From Sphingomonas echinoides ATCC 14820 (lineage in GTDB: Bacteria > Pseudomonadota > Alphaproteobacteria > Sphingomonadales > Sphingomonadaceae), in NCBI RefSeq assembly GCF_000241465.1, contig NZ_JH584235.1, forward strand, positions 1,101,256-1,165,255: a stretch of DNA of 64,000 bases. The letters run 5' to 3'. The notes beneath the pieces are model-generated. The model searched no databases. It saw only the letters and a program-made list of their open reading frames with translations, and was not told the DNA's origin. Shown here in pieces: positions 1 to 11,028 of the stretch. How positions within the stretch are numbered: position 1 is the stretch's first letter; every line of letters starts with the position of its first letter. The position numbers were made by a program, and so were the translations under genes.

Positions 1-721
1 CACCACCGCCGTGCGGATGGTCGACCGGGTTCTTGGCGACGCCGCGCGTCAGCGGGCGGATGCCCAACCAGCGATTGCGACCCGCCTTGGCGAGGTTGGT
101 GTTGCCGTTGTCGGGGTTCGAAACCGCGCCAACCGTCGCCATGCAATTGGCGTGGATGTAACGCTGCTCGCCCGAGTTGAGGCGGACCATGACCATGCCC
201 TTGTCGCGACCGACGACCTGCACATAGGTGCCGGCCGACCGTGCGAGCTGACCGCCCTTGCCCGGCTTCATCTCGACGTTGTGGACGATCGTGCCGACCG
301 GCATCTGGCCCAGTTCCATCGCATTGCCCGGCTTCACGTCGGTCTTCTTGTCCGCGATCACCTTGTCGCCAACGGCGAGGCGCTGCGGCGCAATGATGTA
401 CGCAACGTTTTCCTTGCCATCGGCGGTCTGACCATAATTGATCAGCGCGATGAAGGCAGTGCGGTTGGGATCATATTCGATCCGCTCGACCACGCCATCG
501 ACGCCCCAGTTACGGCGCTTGAAGTCGATGATGCGGTAGCGCTGCTTGTGGCCGCCGGCGATGCCGCGCGAGGTCACATGGCCCTTGTTGTTGCGCCCGC
601 CGGTCTTGCGCTTGCCTTCGGTCAGCGCCTTGACGGGGCCGCCCTTGTGCAGGCCGGAACGGTCGACGAGGATGAGACCGCGTCGTGCCGGGCTGGTCGG
701 ATTATAATGCTTCAATGCCAT
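1..721 (-). CDS. rplB: 50S ribosomal protein L2 (3' end cut by window)
   Basis: Ribosomal protein L2, a primary 23S rRNA binder needed for subunit association and peptidyl transfer. The first 240 residues are visible, from [15 protein letters not shown] through the conserved [20 protein letters not shown] stretch to the functionally critical C-terminal motif VDHPHGGG, which ends exactly at the window edge; about 35 residues are missing. The ATG starts 4 bp after the rplW stop, as expected in the S10 operon. Identification is certain; only the C-terminus is unseen. Confidence 0.98.
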   Translation of the reverse strand, partial: MALKHYNPTSPARRGLILVDRSGLHKGGPVKALTEGKRKTGGRNNKGHVTSRGIAGGHKQRYRIIDFKRRNWGVDGVVERIEYDPNRTAFIALINYGQTADGKENVAYIIAPQRLAVGDKVIADKKTDVKPGNAMELGQMPVGTIVHNVEMKPGKGGQLARSAGTYVQVVGRDKGMVMVRLNSGEQRYIHANCMATVGAVSNPDNGNTNLAKAGRNRWLGIRPLTRGVAKNPVDHPHGGG

Positions 722-725
722 CGGA

Positions 726-1037
726 TCAGATCCCCGTCGTCACGTCGATGGACTGGCCGTCCTTCAACGTCACGATCGCCTTCTTGATGTCGGAGCGGGT
801 GTAGGGCGCGCCCTTCCACTTCTTGGTCTTGCCCTTCTGGACGATCGTGTTCACGCCCAGGACGGTCACGTCGAACAGCGCCTCGACCGCAGCCTTGATC
901 TGCGGCTTGGTCGCGTCGTTGGTGACCTTGAAGACGACCGCGTTATGCTCGCTGAGCAAAGTGGCCTTTTCGGTGATGTGCGGTGCGACGATCACGTCAT
1001 AATGACGCGCGTCGATCGCGGCTTTCTGCTTAGCCAT
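726..1037 (-). CDS. rplW: 50S ribosomal protein L23
   Basis: L23 lies at the polypeptide exit tunnel and docks trigger factor and SRP. The 103-residue product contains the family core ([21 protein letters not shown] near residues 18-38, then [21 protein letters not shown]). The start is preceded by GGAGG nine bases upstream and overlaps the 3' end of rplD by 8 bp, so the two genes are probably translationally coupled. It is the fourth gene of the visible rpsJ-rplC-rplD-rplW-rplB unit. Length and order are normal. Confidence 0.97.
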   Translation of the reverse strand: MAKQKAAIDARHYDVIVAPHITEKATLLSEHNAVVFKVTNDATKPQIKAAVEALFDVTVLGVNTIVQKGKTKKWKGAPYTRSDIKKAIVTLKDGQSIDVTTGI

Positions 1038-1668
1038 TGAAGCGCGCCTCCAGCATTTCGACGGCAGCGCGGGTCAGGACCAGCGTGTCGTGCTTAAGGA
1101 TGTCATAGACGTTGGCACCGGCGGCCGGCATCACGTTGATCGTGTGCAGGTTGCCCGCTGCCAGCGCGAAGCTGGTCTCGACCGCTGCGCCGTCAATGAC
1201 GAGCGCGGTCTTGCCCCACCCTCCATCTGGGCCGAGCTTTGCCCAGTCCGCGATCAGCGTTTTGGTCTTGCTCTCGGCGACCGTCAGGCTGTCCATGACA
1301 ACCAGCGTGCCTGCCTGAGCGTGGCTCGACAGCGCCATCTTCAGACCGAGCGCGCGAACCTTCTTGTTCAAACCGGGGTTGAAGTCGCGGGTCCGCTGAC
1401 CATGCGCCTTACCACCGCCGACGAAGATCGGAGCGCGGCGATCGCCGTGACGTGCCGTACCACCGCCCTTCTGGCGACCGAACTTCTTACCGGTGCGAGC
1501 AACGTCAGCGCGCTCACGCGTGCCGCTTGCGGTCGCGCGACGCTTTTCGAGCTGCCAGGTGACAACGCGGTGCAGGATGTCGGCGCGCGGATCGAGGCCG
1601 AAGACCTCATCGTTGAGCTCGATGTCCGCGCCTGCGGTGTCGGCGAAGGATTGAACCTTGACCTTCAT
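1030..1668 (-). CDS. rplD: 50S ribosomal protein L4
   Basis: L4 is an early assembly protein whose extended loop lines the exit tunnel; in enterobacteria it also represses its own S10 operon. The 212-residue product shows the tunnel-loop signature ([19 protein letters not shown], about residues 68-86) and the conserved [18 protein letters not shown] that follows. GGAGGG six bases before the ATG is a strong ribosome binding site, 2 bp after the rplC stop. Whether L4 autoregulation operates here is unknown. Confidence 0.97.
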   Translation of the reverse strand: MKVKVQSFADTAGADIELNDEVFGLDPRADILHRVVTWQLEKRRATASGTRERADVARTGKKFGRQKGGGTARHGDRRAPIFVGGGKAHGQRTRDFNPGLNKKVRALGLKMALSSHAQAGTLVVMDSLTVAESKTKTLIADWAKLGPDGGWGKTALVIDGAAVETSFALAAGNLHTINVMPAAGANVYDILKHDTLVLTRAAVEMLEARFNG

Positions 1669-1670
1669 GT

Positions 1671-2426
1671 TCAGCCCTCCTGGCCGTCGGTCGCGTCCAC
1701 GGTCGCGACGTCAGCAGGCGTCTCGGCGGGAGCGGTGTCGTTGTTGTTGGCGACCTGCTTCAGGCCGGCGGGATACGGCGCATCGGCGTGACGCGCGACC
1801 TTCACCGAATCCTTGACGAGCAGCCAGCCACCCTTCGAGCCAGGGACCGAACCCTTGACGAAGATGAGGCCACGCTCGACGTCGGTCGAAACGATTTCGA
1901 GATTTTGCTGGGTGCGGTTCTTGTCGCCCATGTGCCCGGCCATCTTCTTGTTCTTGAAGACCTTACCCGGATCCTGACGCTGACCGGTCGAACCCAGCGA
2001 ACGGTGCGAGACCGAAACGCCGTGCGTTGCGCGCAGACCGCCGAAGCCCCAACGCTTCATACCGCCCTGGAAGCCCTTACCCTGGGTCACGCCCTGGATA
2101 TCGACGATCTGGCCAGCGACATAATGGTCGGCCGAGATGGTCGCGCCGACTTCGAGCAGAGCATCTTCGCTCACGCGGAATTCGGCGAGCTTCGCCTTGG
2201 GCTCAACTTCGGCCTTGCCGAAATGGCCACGCTGCGGCTTGGCAACGTTCTTTGCTTTTGCGGTACCCGCGCCCAGCTGGACTGCGACATACCCATCACG
2301 ATCGGCCTCGCGAACGGCCACAACTTGCAGATTTTCCAGCGCCAGAACGGTCACGGGCACATGGCGCCCATCGTCCTGGAACCAGCGGGTCATCCCCATC
2401 TTTTTCGCGATCACGCCAGTGCGCAT
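1671..2426 (-). CDS. rplC: 50S ribosomal protein L3
   Basis: L3 nucleates 50S assembly and its central loop reaches the peptidyl transferase centre. The start [14 protein letters not shown] is chosen because GGAG lies eight bases upstream; an ATG six codons earlier would put that site inside the gene. The [18 protein letters not shown] loop and the [20 protein letters not shown] segment, which carries a glutamine that PrmB methylates in enterobacteria, are present. The C-terminus carries an Ala/Thr/Asp-rich tail of about 30 residues. The gap to rpsJ is 214 bp, unusually long, and holds a stem-loop. Confidence 0.97.
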   Translation of the reverse strand: MRTGVIAKKMGMTRWFQDDGRHVPVTVLALENLQVVAVREADRDGYVAVQLGAGTAKAKNVAKPQRGHFGKAEVEPKAKLAEFRVSEDALLEVGATISADHYVAGQIVDIQGVTQGKGFQGGMKRWGFGGLRATHGVSVSHRSLGSTGQRQDPGKVFKNKKMAGHMGDKNRTQQNLEIVSTDVERGLIFVKGSVPGSKGGWLLVKDSVKVARHADAPYPAGLKQVANNNDTAPAETPADVATVDATDGQEG

Positions 2427-2451
2427 GATCAATGCTCCATTCAATGCAGAG

Positions 2452-2479
2452 GCACCCCTCGGACCATTCCGAAGGGTGC
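2452..2479 (-). promoter_or_regulatory. Stem-loop in the rpsJ-rplC spacer, upstream of rplC
   Basis: Arms at 2452-2463 and 2468-2479 pair over 12 bp (one G-U) around a 4-nt loop, ending 25 nt before the rplC ATG in the transcript. No U-tract follows, so it is not a typical intrinsic terminator. The rest of the spacer (2480-2640) contains an A/T-rich block around 2500-2513 with a TATAAA on the minus strand but no good -35. A role as a leader or ribosomal-protein binding site is inference. Confidence 0.5.
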
Positions 2480-2640
2480 GTACTCAGCCCAATTTTATTT
2501 TATACTGCGGCCCCGACCCGGGCTGGTGCTCCCCGCGTCGGCGGTGGAGCGTGTCGGGGGACGCAGACCCGGATAAATCCGGCGGTATCCCATCTATCGG
2601 GCGACACCGAAGTGTCACCGAATCTCTTGGAGGCGCGCTA

Positions 2641-2949
2641 TTACGCGAGCTTGATCTCAACGTCAACGCCTGCGGCGAGGTCGAGCTTCATAAGCGCGTC
2701 GACCGTCTGCGGGGTCGGCTGCACGATGTCGAGCATGCGCTTGTAGGTGCGGACTTCGAACTGCTCGCGCGACTTCTTGTCGATGTGCGGACCGCGGTTC
2801 ACGGTGAACTTCTCGATGCGCGTCGGCAACGGAATGGGACCACGGATGAGAGCGCCGGTGCGGCGCGCGGTGTCGGCGATGTCGCCGGTCGCCTGATCGA
2901 GCACGCGATGATCGAACGCCTTGAGGCGGATGCGGATATTGCTGTCCAT
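2641..2949 (-). CDS. rpsJ: 30S ribosomal protein S10 (NusE)
   Basis: S10 is a 30S head protein and, as NusE, part of antitermination complexes. The 102-residue sequence is complete and typical: [14 protein letters not shown], then [35 protein letters not shown] and the [22 protein letters not shown] end. It is the first gene of the S10 operon and starts 150 bp downstream of tuf, past a strong terminator, so it should have its own promoter; I could not point to a convincing one in 2950-3040. Confidence 0.98.
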   Translation of the reverse strand: MDSNIRIRLKAFDHRVLDQATGDIADTARRTGALIRGPIPLPTRIEKFTVNRGPHIDKKSREQFEVRTYKRMLDIVQPTPQTVDALMKLDLAAGVDVEIKLA

Positions 2950-3040
2950 AGTCCCTACCGATGCGAAAGAGCGGGCCCCGTAGCGGGGCTCTTGCTGTTC
3001 AAAACCAAAACTGGAGGCGGGCCACTACAGGGGCCTCCAC

Positions 3041-3080
3041 AAAAAAGCAACCGCCCACGCCTCGTTTGAGGCGCAGGCGG
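3041..3080 (-). terminator. Intrinsic terminator after tuf
   Basis: Arms 3051-3063 and 3068-3080 form a 13-bp G/C-rich stem (two wobble pairs) with a 4-nt loop, followed on the minus strand by TTGCTTTTTT. It lies 20 bp past the tuf stop. A second, weaker hairpin (3013-3018 with 3033-3038) followed by a T-rich run sits just downstream. Together they separate the str operon from the S10 operon. A T-rich tract on the other side (3084-3093) could also stop plus-strand transcription. Confidence 0.85.
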
Positions 3081-3099
3081 CAACTTTTCTTTTAGCAGC

Positions 3100-4290
3100 T
3101 TACTTCGAGATGCCGCTGACGATGCCCGAACCAACGGTACGGCCGCCTTCGCGGATCGTGAAGCGCTGACCAACGTCCATAGCGATCGGTGCGATCAGCT
3201 TGACGCCGAGCGCGATGTTGTCGCCAGGCATGACCATTTCGGTGCCCTCAGGCAGCTCGACGGTGCCGGTGACGTCCGTGGTGCGGAAGTAGAACTGCGG
3301 ACGATAGTTGGCGAAGAACGGCGTGTGACGGCCACCTTCGTCCTTCGACAGCACGTACACTTCCGACTGGAAGTCGGTGTGCGGCTTGATCGAGCCGGGC
3401 TTGCAGAGCACCTGGCCACGCTCAACTTCTTCACGGCCAACGCCGCGGATCAGCGCGCCGATGTTGTCGCCTGCCTGGCCCTGGTCGAGCAGCTTGCGGA
3501 ACATTTCGACGCCCGTGACGGTGGTCTTGCGGGTGTCGTTGATGCCGACGATCTCGACTTCTTCGCCAACCTTGACGATGCCGGTCTCGACGCGACCGGT
3601 GACGACCGTACCACGACCCGAGATCGAGAACACGTCTTCGATCGGCATCATGAACGGCTTGTCGAGCGGACGCTCGGGCTGCGGCAGGTACGTGTCGACA
3701 GCCTGCATCAGCTTGAGGACGGCGTCATGGCCGATCTCGGGCTGCTTGTCTTCGAGCGCGCAAACGGCCGAACCCTGGATGACGGGGATGTTGTCGCCGT
3801 CGAAATCATAGGACGAGAGCAGTTCGCGGATTTCCAGCTCGACGAGCTCGAGGATCTCGGCGTCGTCGACCAGATCGACCTTGTTCATGAACACGACCAT
3901 CGTCGGCACGCCGACCTGACGGGCGAGCAGGATGTGCTCGCGGGTCTGTGGCATCGGGCCGTCGGTCGCCGAAACGACGAGGATCGCGCCGTCCATCTGC
4001 GCCGCACCGGTGATCATGTTCTTCACATAGTCAGCGTGGCCCGGGCAATCGACGTGCGCATAGTGACGCTCGGTCGTCTCATACTCGACGTGTGCGGTCG
4101 AGATGGTGATGCCGCGCTCGCGCTCTTCAGGTGCCTTGTCGATGTTGGCATAGCTGGTGAAGGTCGCGCCGCCGGTTTCCGCGAGCACCTTGGTGATCGC
4201 AGCCGTGAGCGAGGTCTTGCCGTGATCGACGTGGCCGATCGTGCCGATGTTGAGGTGCGGCTTGGTCCGCTCGAACTTTGCTTTTGCCAT
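3100..4290 (-). CDS. tuf: Elongation factor Tu
   Basis: EF-Tu delivers aminoacyl-tRNA to the ribosomal A site as a GTP complex. The 396-residue product has the full set of G motifs: GHVDHGKT (about residues 19-26), the RGITI switch I, DCPGH, NKVD and SAL/SAV-type G5 (GSAVCAL), then domains 2 and 3. AGGTAGG lies four bases before the ATG. It is the last gene of rpsL-rpsG-fusA-tuf, ends at a strong terminator, and is 119 bp downstream of fusA. Many alphaproteobacteria carry a second tuf copy elsewhere; none is visible here. Confidence 0.98.
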   Translation of the reverse strand: MAKAKFERTKPHLNIGTIGHVDHGKTSLTAAITKVLAETGGATFTSYANIDKAPEERERGITISTAHVEYETTERHYAHVDCPGHADYVKNMITGAAQMDGAILVVSATDGPMPQTREHILLARQVGVPTMVVFMNKVDLVDDAEILELVELEIRELLSSYDFDGDNIPVIQGSAVCALEDKQPEIGHDAVLKLMQAVDTYLPQPERPLDKPFMMPIEDVFSISGRGTVVTGRVETGIVKVGEEVEIVGINDTRKTTVTGVEMFRKLLDQGQAGDNIGALIRGVGREEVERGQVLCKPGSIKPHTDFQSEVYVLSKDEGGRHTPFFANYRPQFYFRTTDVTGTVELPEGTEMVMPGDNIALGVKLIAPIAMDVGQRFTIREGGRTVGSGIVSGISK

Positions 4291-4409
4291 TTTTCCTACC
4301 TTATTGATCGTTTTCGGTTCGCCACAGCGCCACGCGAAGGGGGCCCCATAGCGGGAGTTTTCAGGTTACGCCAGCCCTAGCGCCGATCACCGGCGCCAGG
4401 TTTAGCGTC

Positions 4410-6506
<2,097 letters not shown>

Positions 6507-6526
6507 GTCAGTGCTTCCTTAGCGAT

Positions 6527-6555
6527 GTGGGGAGCCGGATGGTCCGGCTCCCCAC
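6527..6555 (-). promoter_or_regulatory. Perfect 13-bp stem-loop between rpsG and fusA
   Basis: Arms 6527-6539 and 6543-6555 are perfectly complementary around a 3-nt loop. In the transcript the stem starts 31 nt after the rpsG stop and ends 20 nt before the fusA start, and no U-tract follows. It may adjust fusA expression relative to rpsG, serve as a processing or stabilising element, or bind a ribosomal protein. S7 control of the str operon is known in E. coli at the rpsL-rpsG junction, not here, so any such role is inference. Confidence 0.55.
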
Positions 6556-6586
6556 GATATAGGTTACGATTGCAGCGAGCGCCAGC

Positions 6587-7057
6587 TTACCAGCGGTAGT
6601 GCGAGAAGGCGCGGTTGGCCTCGGCCATACGGTGCGTATCTTCGCGCTTCTTGACGGCATTGCCACGGTTATTGGCGGCATCCATCAGCTCGCCCGACAG
6701 GCGTGCCGACATGGTGTTCTCCGACCGCGCACGCGCAGCGGCGATCAGCCAGCGGATTGCCAGGGCCTGGGCGCGCTCGGGGCGCACTTCGACCGGGACC
6801 TGATAGGTCGCACCGCCGACGCGGCGGCTGCGGACTTCGATGCCGGGCTTCACATTGGTGAGCGCGTCATGGAAAACCGCGACGGGATCCTTCTTCGCAC
6901 GAGCTTCGACGGTTTCCATCGCGCCGTACACGATCAGTTCCGCGACGGACTTCTTGCCGTCAAGCATCACCGAATTCATGAACTTCGAGAGGACCTCATC
7001 ACCGTACTTAGGATCGGGGAGGATGATACGCTTTTCTGGGCGACGACGACGTGCCAT
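6587..7057 (-). CDS. rpsG: 30S ribosomal protein S7
   Basis: S7 initiates assembly of the 30S head and contacts the E and P sites. The 156-residue product is full length: [45 protein letters not shown], then [28 protein letters not shown] and the ending NRAFSHYRW. It is the second gene of the str operon, 57 bp after rpsL; that gap holds only a small 6-bp stem around 7093-7109. A GGAA ribosome binding site precedes the ATG. Confidence 0.98.
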   Translation of the reverse strand: MARRRRPEKRIILPDPKYGDEVLSKFMNSVMLDGKKSVAELIVYGAMETVEARAKKDPVAVFHDALTNVKPGIEVRSRRVGGATYQVPVEVRPERAQALAIRWLIAAARARSENTMSARLSGELMDAANNRGNAVKKREDTHRMAEANRAFSHYRW

Positions 7058-7114
7058 TTCAATTCTTCCTTCTAAACTTCAGCCATCTGGGATCGGCTAA
7101 TCGAGCCGACCGGC

Positions 7115-7486
7115 TTACTTCGGACGCTTAGCGCCGTACTTGGAACGCGACTGGCGACGATCCTTCACACCCTGTGTATCGAGCACGCCGCGCAGAACGT
7201 GGTAGCGCACGCCGGGAAGATCGCGAACGCGACCGCCGCGGATCAGCACGACCGAGTGCTCCTGCAGGTTGTGGCCCTCACCGGGGATGTAGCTGATGAC
7301 TTCGCGGCTGTTGGTCAGGCGGACCTTGGCCACCTTGCGCAGTGCGGAGTTCGGCTTCTTCGGGGTCGTCGTATAGACGCGGGTGCAAACGCCACGCTTT
7401 TGCGGGTTCTGCTCCATGGCAGGGACCTTGGACTTGGCCTTCTGCGGATCGCGGCCCTTGCGGACCAACTGGTTGATCGTCGGCAT
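7115..7486 (-). CDS. rpsL: 30S ribosomal protein S12
   Basis: S12 monitors decoding at the A site. The 123-residue protein has the universally conserved [19 protein letters not shown] segment with both lysines of the streptomycin-sensitivity region intact, and [28 protein letters not shown] including the second resistance region, also wild type. As seen here there is no sign of a streptomycin-resistance allele. It is the first gene of the str operon, with a leader of roughly 165 nt if the promoter proposed at 7658-7686 is right. Confidence 0.98.
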   Translation of the reverse strand: MPTINQLVRKGRDPQKAKSKVPAMEQNPQKRGVCTRVYTTTPKKPNSALRKVAKVRLTNSREVISYIPGEGHNLQEHSVVLIRGGRVRDLPGVRYHVLRGVLDTQGVKDRRQSRSKYGAKRPK

Positions 7487-7557
7487 TGAATCTCTTCACC
7501 TTGACTGTTGGTTACTTTGCTGGAGCCATCACGCCCCCCCGAACAAAATGGGGAATA

Positions 7558-7596
7558 CAAAAAGGGCCATTGGGCGTGAAACCACCCCCTGGGCCC
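7558..7596 (-). promoter_or_regulatory. Attenuator-like hairpin in the rpsL leader
   Basis: On the minus strand a G/C-rich hairpin (GGGCC at 7591-7595 with GGCCC at 7564-7568, plus an inner stem closing on a GTTT loop) is followed directly by five Ts (7559-7563) and lies 72 nt before the rpsL start. This is terminator geometry inside a leader, so it may act as an attenuator or antitermination target for the str operon. The stem contains internal mismatches, so the call is tentative. Confidence 0.4.
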
Positions 7597-7657
7597 TGGA
7601 ATGCATCCAGCAATGTTCAAGCACTGGCCCGGAGCAAGCCCCGGTCAAGCGGAGGTG

Positions 7658-7686
7658 CGCATACAGCGGGTTCGCGGCGGGGTCAA
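7658..7686 (-). promoter_or_regulatory. Probable promoter of the str operon
   Basis: Reading the minus strand, TTGACC (7686-7681) is separated by exactly 17 bp from TATGCG (7663-7658). The -35 is close to consensus and the -10 is weak but of the G/C-tolerant kind common in alphaproteobacteria. Transcription would begin near 7651. No other pairing of this quality was found between rpsL and the divergent gene at 7855. Confidence 0.5.
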
Positions 7687-7802
7687 CTGAGTCGGCGCGG
7701 TGGGTGTTGCCAGTTGGAGTCGGAACGAGAATGACGACAAGAGTGGGGCACTGAACCGCCGCCCGGACTGGGAGTGGCAGCGATGGGATGGTAACGTTTC
7801 GG

Positions 7803-7841
7803 GCAGACATGCCCCTCTCTGGTGCAGAGGGGCATGTCTGC
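7803..7841. repeat. Perfect 16-bp inverted repeat upstream of orphan gene
   Basis: Arms 7803-7818 and 7826-7841 are perfectly complementary with a 7-nt spacer (7819-7825), and the structure ends 13 bp before the ATG at 7855. It overlaps two alternative in-frame start codons (GTG 7822, ATG 7834). It may be an operator, a leader hairpin shielding the start region, or a terminator guarding against read-through; no U-tract favours any one of these. Confidence 0.75.
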
Positions 7842-7854
7842 TAGTCTCTGTTTT

Positions 7855-9390
7855 ATGTCGAATCGGAACCAGATGATCGGGCGCAGCGGCGAGAAACGCT
7901 TTAGCTTGCTGTGTACGGATCACGATGTGACCTGTAACCGTTCGGAAGAGGACGACTACGGCTGGGATAAGTTCATAGAATTCCCGCCCCGCGCACGTTC
8001 GAGCATCGCATTGGACATGCAGCCGAACGCGCCGCGAGCACTGGTGCAGGTCAAGGCGACGAAAGGCGACCAGCGAACCGTCTCGTTGAAGCTGGACAAT
8101 GCCATTCGCTACGCTCGATCCGAACTACCCACATTCATCGTCCTTGCAGTGCTGGAGGGCGATCGGACCATCTGGTACGCTAAGCACGTCTGGGCCCAGC
8201 TGATCGGAGCTTGGCTGCTCGCCGGTCGCATGGCGGACGCTAACGGCACCCCTCCGCATACGACACAGATTTCGCTGACCTTCAGTGACGACGATCGTCA
8301 CGACGATCTTCTCGGCTGGATGGCCGGGGAAATCGCCACGGAGAGCTTCGACTATGTCAAGCGCAAAGGAAATATCGTCCAGACCATCGGATTTGGGGAG
8401 CGTGCGGGCGTTATCAAGGCGACCGTGGGCTCCGAACACGCGCATGACATATTCGATCTAATGCTCGGGCTGAAGGACAGCCTGAAGGTGACTCGTTTTA
8501 CCTACACATCCGAGCGCTTCGGAATACAAGCCCGCGAACCCGAAATCGACGAAATCGGCGTTCTGTTGTCCGTCAAGCCTTACGCCGATCGGGGTACGCT
8601 ACACCTCAACTTTCCGGGGATCAGGCGCTGCACGGTCGCAGCGCGCCTGTACAGCGCGAATGACGGCACCCATTGTGCTTGGCGGCTTGATGCTGGCGGG
8701 CTTGACATCGTCGTCGGCCCGCAAGACCGGACCCGAGTGCGGGCGCACCTGAAGCAGGAGACTTCCACAACGATGGATCAGTTGCTCCTGTTCGCGCTTC
8801 TGCAGCAGATGCCTCCAGAGGCGTGGATAGACCTCGAAATGCGCATCAACGATCAGGTCCTCGATCTTGGATCGATCTCGATGAGCATGGGCTCAGGCAC
8901 CGGGTGGCCCCTGCTCACGATCGCAATTGACGCGATGCGTACCGTGACCAAGTTTTCGGCGCAGACCGAGCCGGAATGTTCGATGGGTGATGTGCTCCGT
9001 GCTTCGCATGAGTTGGGGGTGCTGGGTGGCCTTATCGGCAATGTCGCATTACGGCTAAGTTGCGTTCCCAATTCCGGTGTCTCCCAAGCGTTCAAGTCTA
9101 TGCTCTCATTTAGCAGTGCCCGAGTTAGGGATCTTTCTTTTGGTGCCGTCGCTCGTCGCGACATCGTATCGAGAGAGGTAAAGGGCGGTCGTCTCGAGTT
9201 ATACTTTGCTCCTCCAACGGTCATATGGACATCGATGGATGCAGACGCGGCGCAACATCACGATCGGATTTCCGCCGCCTATCAGAACGAACTGGCGCGG
9301 ATGACGCCTCGCGGCGATATCCTGGCGATCGGCGACCTCCGCCTGATAGCAGATGGAAGTGGCAGCGATCGCCCAATTATGAACGATTAA
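7855..9390 (+). CDS. Orphan protein with PD-(D/E)XK nuclease-like (DUF4365-type) N-terminus
   Basis: A 511-residue protein of unknown function. The N-terminal 110 residues have the layout of DUF4365-type nuclease-like domains: SGEKRF (Glu13), then YGWDKFIEF (Asp38), then ALVQVKATKG (Gln65-Lys67), followed by strands resembling the usual tail (PTFIVLAVLEGDRTIWYAKHV). The remaining 400 residues match nothing I recognise; no signal peptide or membrane segment is seen. ATG 7855 is taken as the start, though no Shine-Dalgarno is evident and GTG 7822 or ATG 7834 are possible. Base use is less G/C-biased than its neighbours (TTA, AGT and ATA codons are frequent), and it sits alone between rpsL and glpD, which suggests acquisition. 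A defence-related role is inference. Confidence 0.8.
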   Translation: MSNRNQMIGRSGEKRFSLLCTDHDVTCNRSEEDDYGWDKFIEFPPRARSSIALDMQPNAPRALVQVKATKGDQRTVSLKLDNAIRYARSELPTFIVLAVLEGDRTIWYAKHVWAQLIGAWLLAGRMADANGTPPHTTQISLTFSDDDRHDDLLGWMAGEIATESFDYVKRKGNIVQTIGFGERAGVIKATVGSEHAHDIFDLMLGLKDSLKVTRFTYTSERFGIQAREPEIDEIGVLLSVKPYADRGTLHLNFPGIRRCTVAARLYSANDGTHCAWRLDAGGLDIVVGPQDRTRVRAHLKQETSTTMDQLLLFALLQQMPPEAWIDLEMRINDQVLDLGSISMSMGSGTGWPLLTIAIDAMRTVTKFSAQTEPECSMGDVLRASHELGVLGGLIGNVALRLSCVPNSGVSQAFKSMLSFSSARVRDLSFGAVARRDIVSREVKGGRLELYFAPPTVIWTSMDADAAQHHDRISAAYQNELARMTPRGDILAIGDLRLIADGSGSDRPIMND

Positions 9391-9463
9391 CCTTGCGCGC
9401 ACCTCCAATCGCCCCCCGCAAACCCCAGTCGCATCCGCCGCGCGAGTGGGATACAGGACAGCG

Positions 9464-10966
9464 GTGACATACGATCTCCTCATCGTCGGCGGCGGTATCA
9501 ACGGCTGTGCGATCGCGCGCGAGGCCAGCCTGCTTGGCCTCAAGGTCCTCCTGGTCGAGCGCGACGATCTCGCCGCGCACACCTCCTCAGCCTCGACCAA
9601 GCTGATCCATGGCGGCCTGCGCTATCTCGAATATTATGAGTTCAAGCTCGTCGCCGAGGCGCTGCGCGAGCGCGAGCGGCTGGTGAAGGCCGCGCCGCAC
9701 ATCATCCATCCGCTGCGCTTCGTTCTGCCGCACGAAAATGCGCTCCGGCCGTGGTGGATGGTACGGCTCGGCCTCTATCTCTATGATTTTCTGGGCGGCA
9801 AGATGACGCTGGCGCGCTCGCGCGGGCTACGGCGGAGCGACACCGCCTTCACCGCGCCGCTTAAAGATGCGGGCAAGGGCTTCGTCTATTCGGACGCGTT
9901 CGTCGATGATTCGCGGCTGACCGTACTCAACGCGGTCGATGCCGCCGCCAACGGGGCCGAAATTGCGGTTGGCACCGCGCTCGATTCGGCGCGGCGCGAG
10001 GGCGATGTCTGGCGTGCTACTCTGTCCGATGGCCGCACCGTCACCGCCCGCGCGCTGGTCAATGCCGCCGGGCCGTGGGTGCATCAGTTGCTCGGTCGGC
10101 TCGGCGTCAACGCCGCCTCGGGCGTGCGGCTGGTCAAGGGCAGCCACATCGTCGTGCCGCGCCTGTATGAGGGCGACCACGCTTATATCCTGCAGCAGCC
10201 CGATGGCCGCATCGTCTTCGCCATCCCTTATCAGGGGGCCTTTACCGAGATCGGCACCACCGACATTCCGGTCGATGCCCCCGAAGACGCGCAGATCGAC
10301 GCGGGCGAAATCGCTTATCTGTGCGATGCAGTGAACCGCCATTTCGTCCGGCAGATCAGCCCCACCGACGTCACCTCCACCTGGTCGGGGGTGCGCCCGC
10401 TTTATGACGATGGCGCGAGCGAAGCCAAGGCGGTGACGCGCGATTATGTGCTGGAGTTCGATACCAACGGGCCGACCTTGCTCTCCATCTTCGGCGGCAA
10501 GATCACGACGGCACGGCATCTCGCCGAAGAGGCGTTGGGCAAACTGTCTGGCCCGATGGGCTTCACCGCGCATCCGGTGACGCGGGCGCGAGTGTTTCCC
10601 GGCGGTGCAATCCCCGATTTTGCGCAGTTCCTGACCCAAGTCCGCGCGCGGTGGCCGTTTCTGGGCGACGCGCAGTCGGAGCGGATGGCGCACGCTTATG
10701 GAGCACGCCTCGCCGAAATGCTCGACGGCATCGATAGCGCAGCCGCGCTCGGAACCGATCTTGGCGGCGGTCTCACCGAAGTCGAGGCGCGCTGGCTGCA
10801 TGATCGCGAATGGGCGCGCAGCACCGACGACGTCCTGCTCCGCCGCACCAAATTGGGGCTGCATCTGAGCGAGGCCGAGCGCGCGCAGGTTGAGCGCTGG
10901 TGGACGGCAACTTTCCCGACTGCGGGCGGGAACGATGTGGATCACGGGCGAGTTACCGCGGCCTAG
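9464..10966 (+). CDS. glpD: Aerobic glycerol-3-phosphate dehydrogenase
   Basis: FAD enzyme that oxidises glycerol 3-phosphate to dihydroxyacetone phosphate and passes electrons to quinone at the inner face of the membrane. The 500-residue product begins with the FAD-binding GGGINGCAIAREASLLG and has the family signatures SASTKLIHGGLRYLEYYEF (about residues 43-61) and SIFGGKITTARHLAEEAL near residue 345, followed by the C-terminal domain. The GTG at 9464 is chosen because AGGA lies a few bases upstream; a GTG six codons earlier has no such site. No glpK or glpF is adjacent, so it stands alone. Confidence 0.93.
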   Translation: MTYDLLIVGGGINGCAIAREASLLGLKVLLVERDDLAAHTSSASTKLIHGGLRYLEYYEFKLVAEALRERERLVKAAPHIIHPLRFVLPHENALRPWWMVRLGLYLYDFLGGKMTLARSRGLRRSDTAFTAPLKDAGKGFVYSDAFVDDSRLTVLNAVDAAANGAEIAVGTALDSARREGDVWRATLSDGRTVTARALVNAAGPWVHQLLGRLGVNAASGVRLVKGSHIVVPRLYEGDHAYILQQPDGRIVFAIPYQGAFTEIGTTDIPVDAPEDAQIDAGEIAYLCDAVNRHFVRQISPTDVTSTWSGVRPLYDDGASEAKAVTRDYVLEFDTNGPTLLSIFGGKITTARHLAEEALGKLSGPMGFTAHPVTRARVFPGGAIPDFAQFLTQVRARWPFLGDAQSERMAHAYGARLAEMLDGIDSAAALGTDLGGGLTEVEARWLHDREWARSTDDVLLRRTKLGLHLSEAERAQVERWWTATFPTAGGNDVDHGRVTAA

Positions 10967-11028
10967 GCACACAACCATCCCAGTACAGCCGCCCGCGCCT
11001 GCGCGTAGCGGTGGCAAAAGGATTTCCC

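Noticed and set aside
2484-2666. A 60-codon frame in the rpsJ-rplC spacer
   Set aside because: It overlaps the end of rpsJ, has no ribosome binding site, and its sequence is arbitrary; the spacer is better explained by RNA structure.
3013-3038. A separate terminator for tuf
   Set aside because: The 6-bp stem is weak on its own; it is recorded as an accessory to the main terminator at 3041-3080.
7486-7810. Small open frames in the rpsL leader region on both strands
   Set aside because: They are short, overlap each other, lack ribosome binding sites, and coincide with the promoter and hairpin elements.
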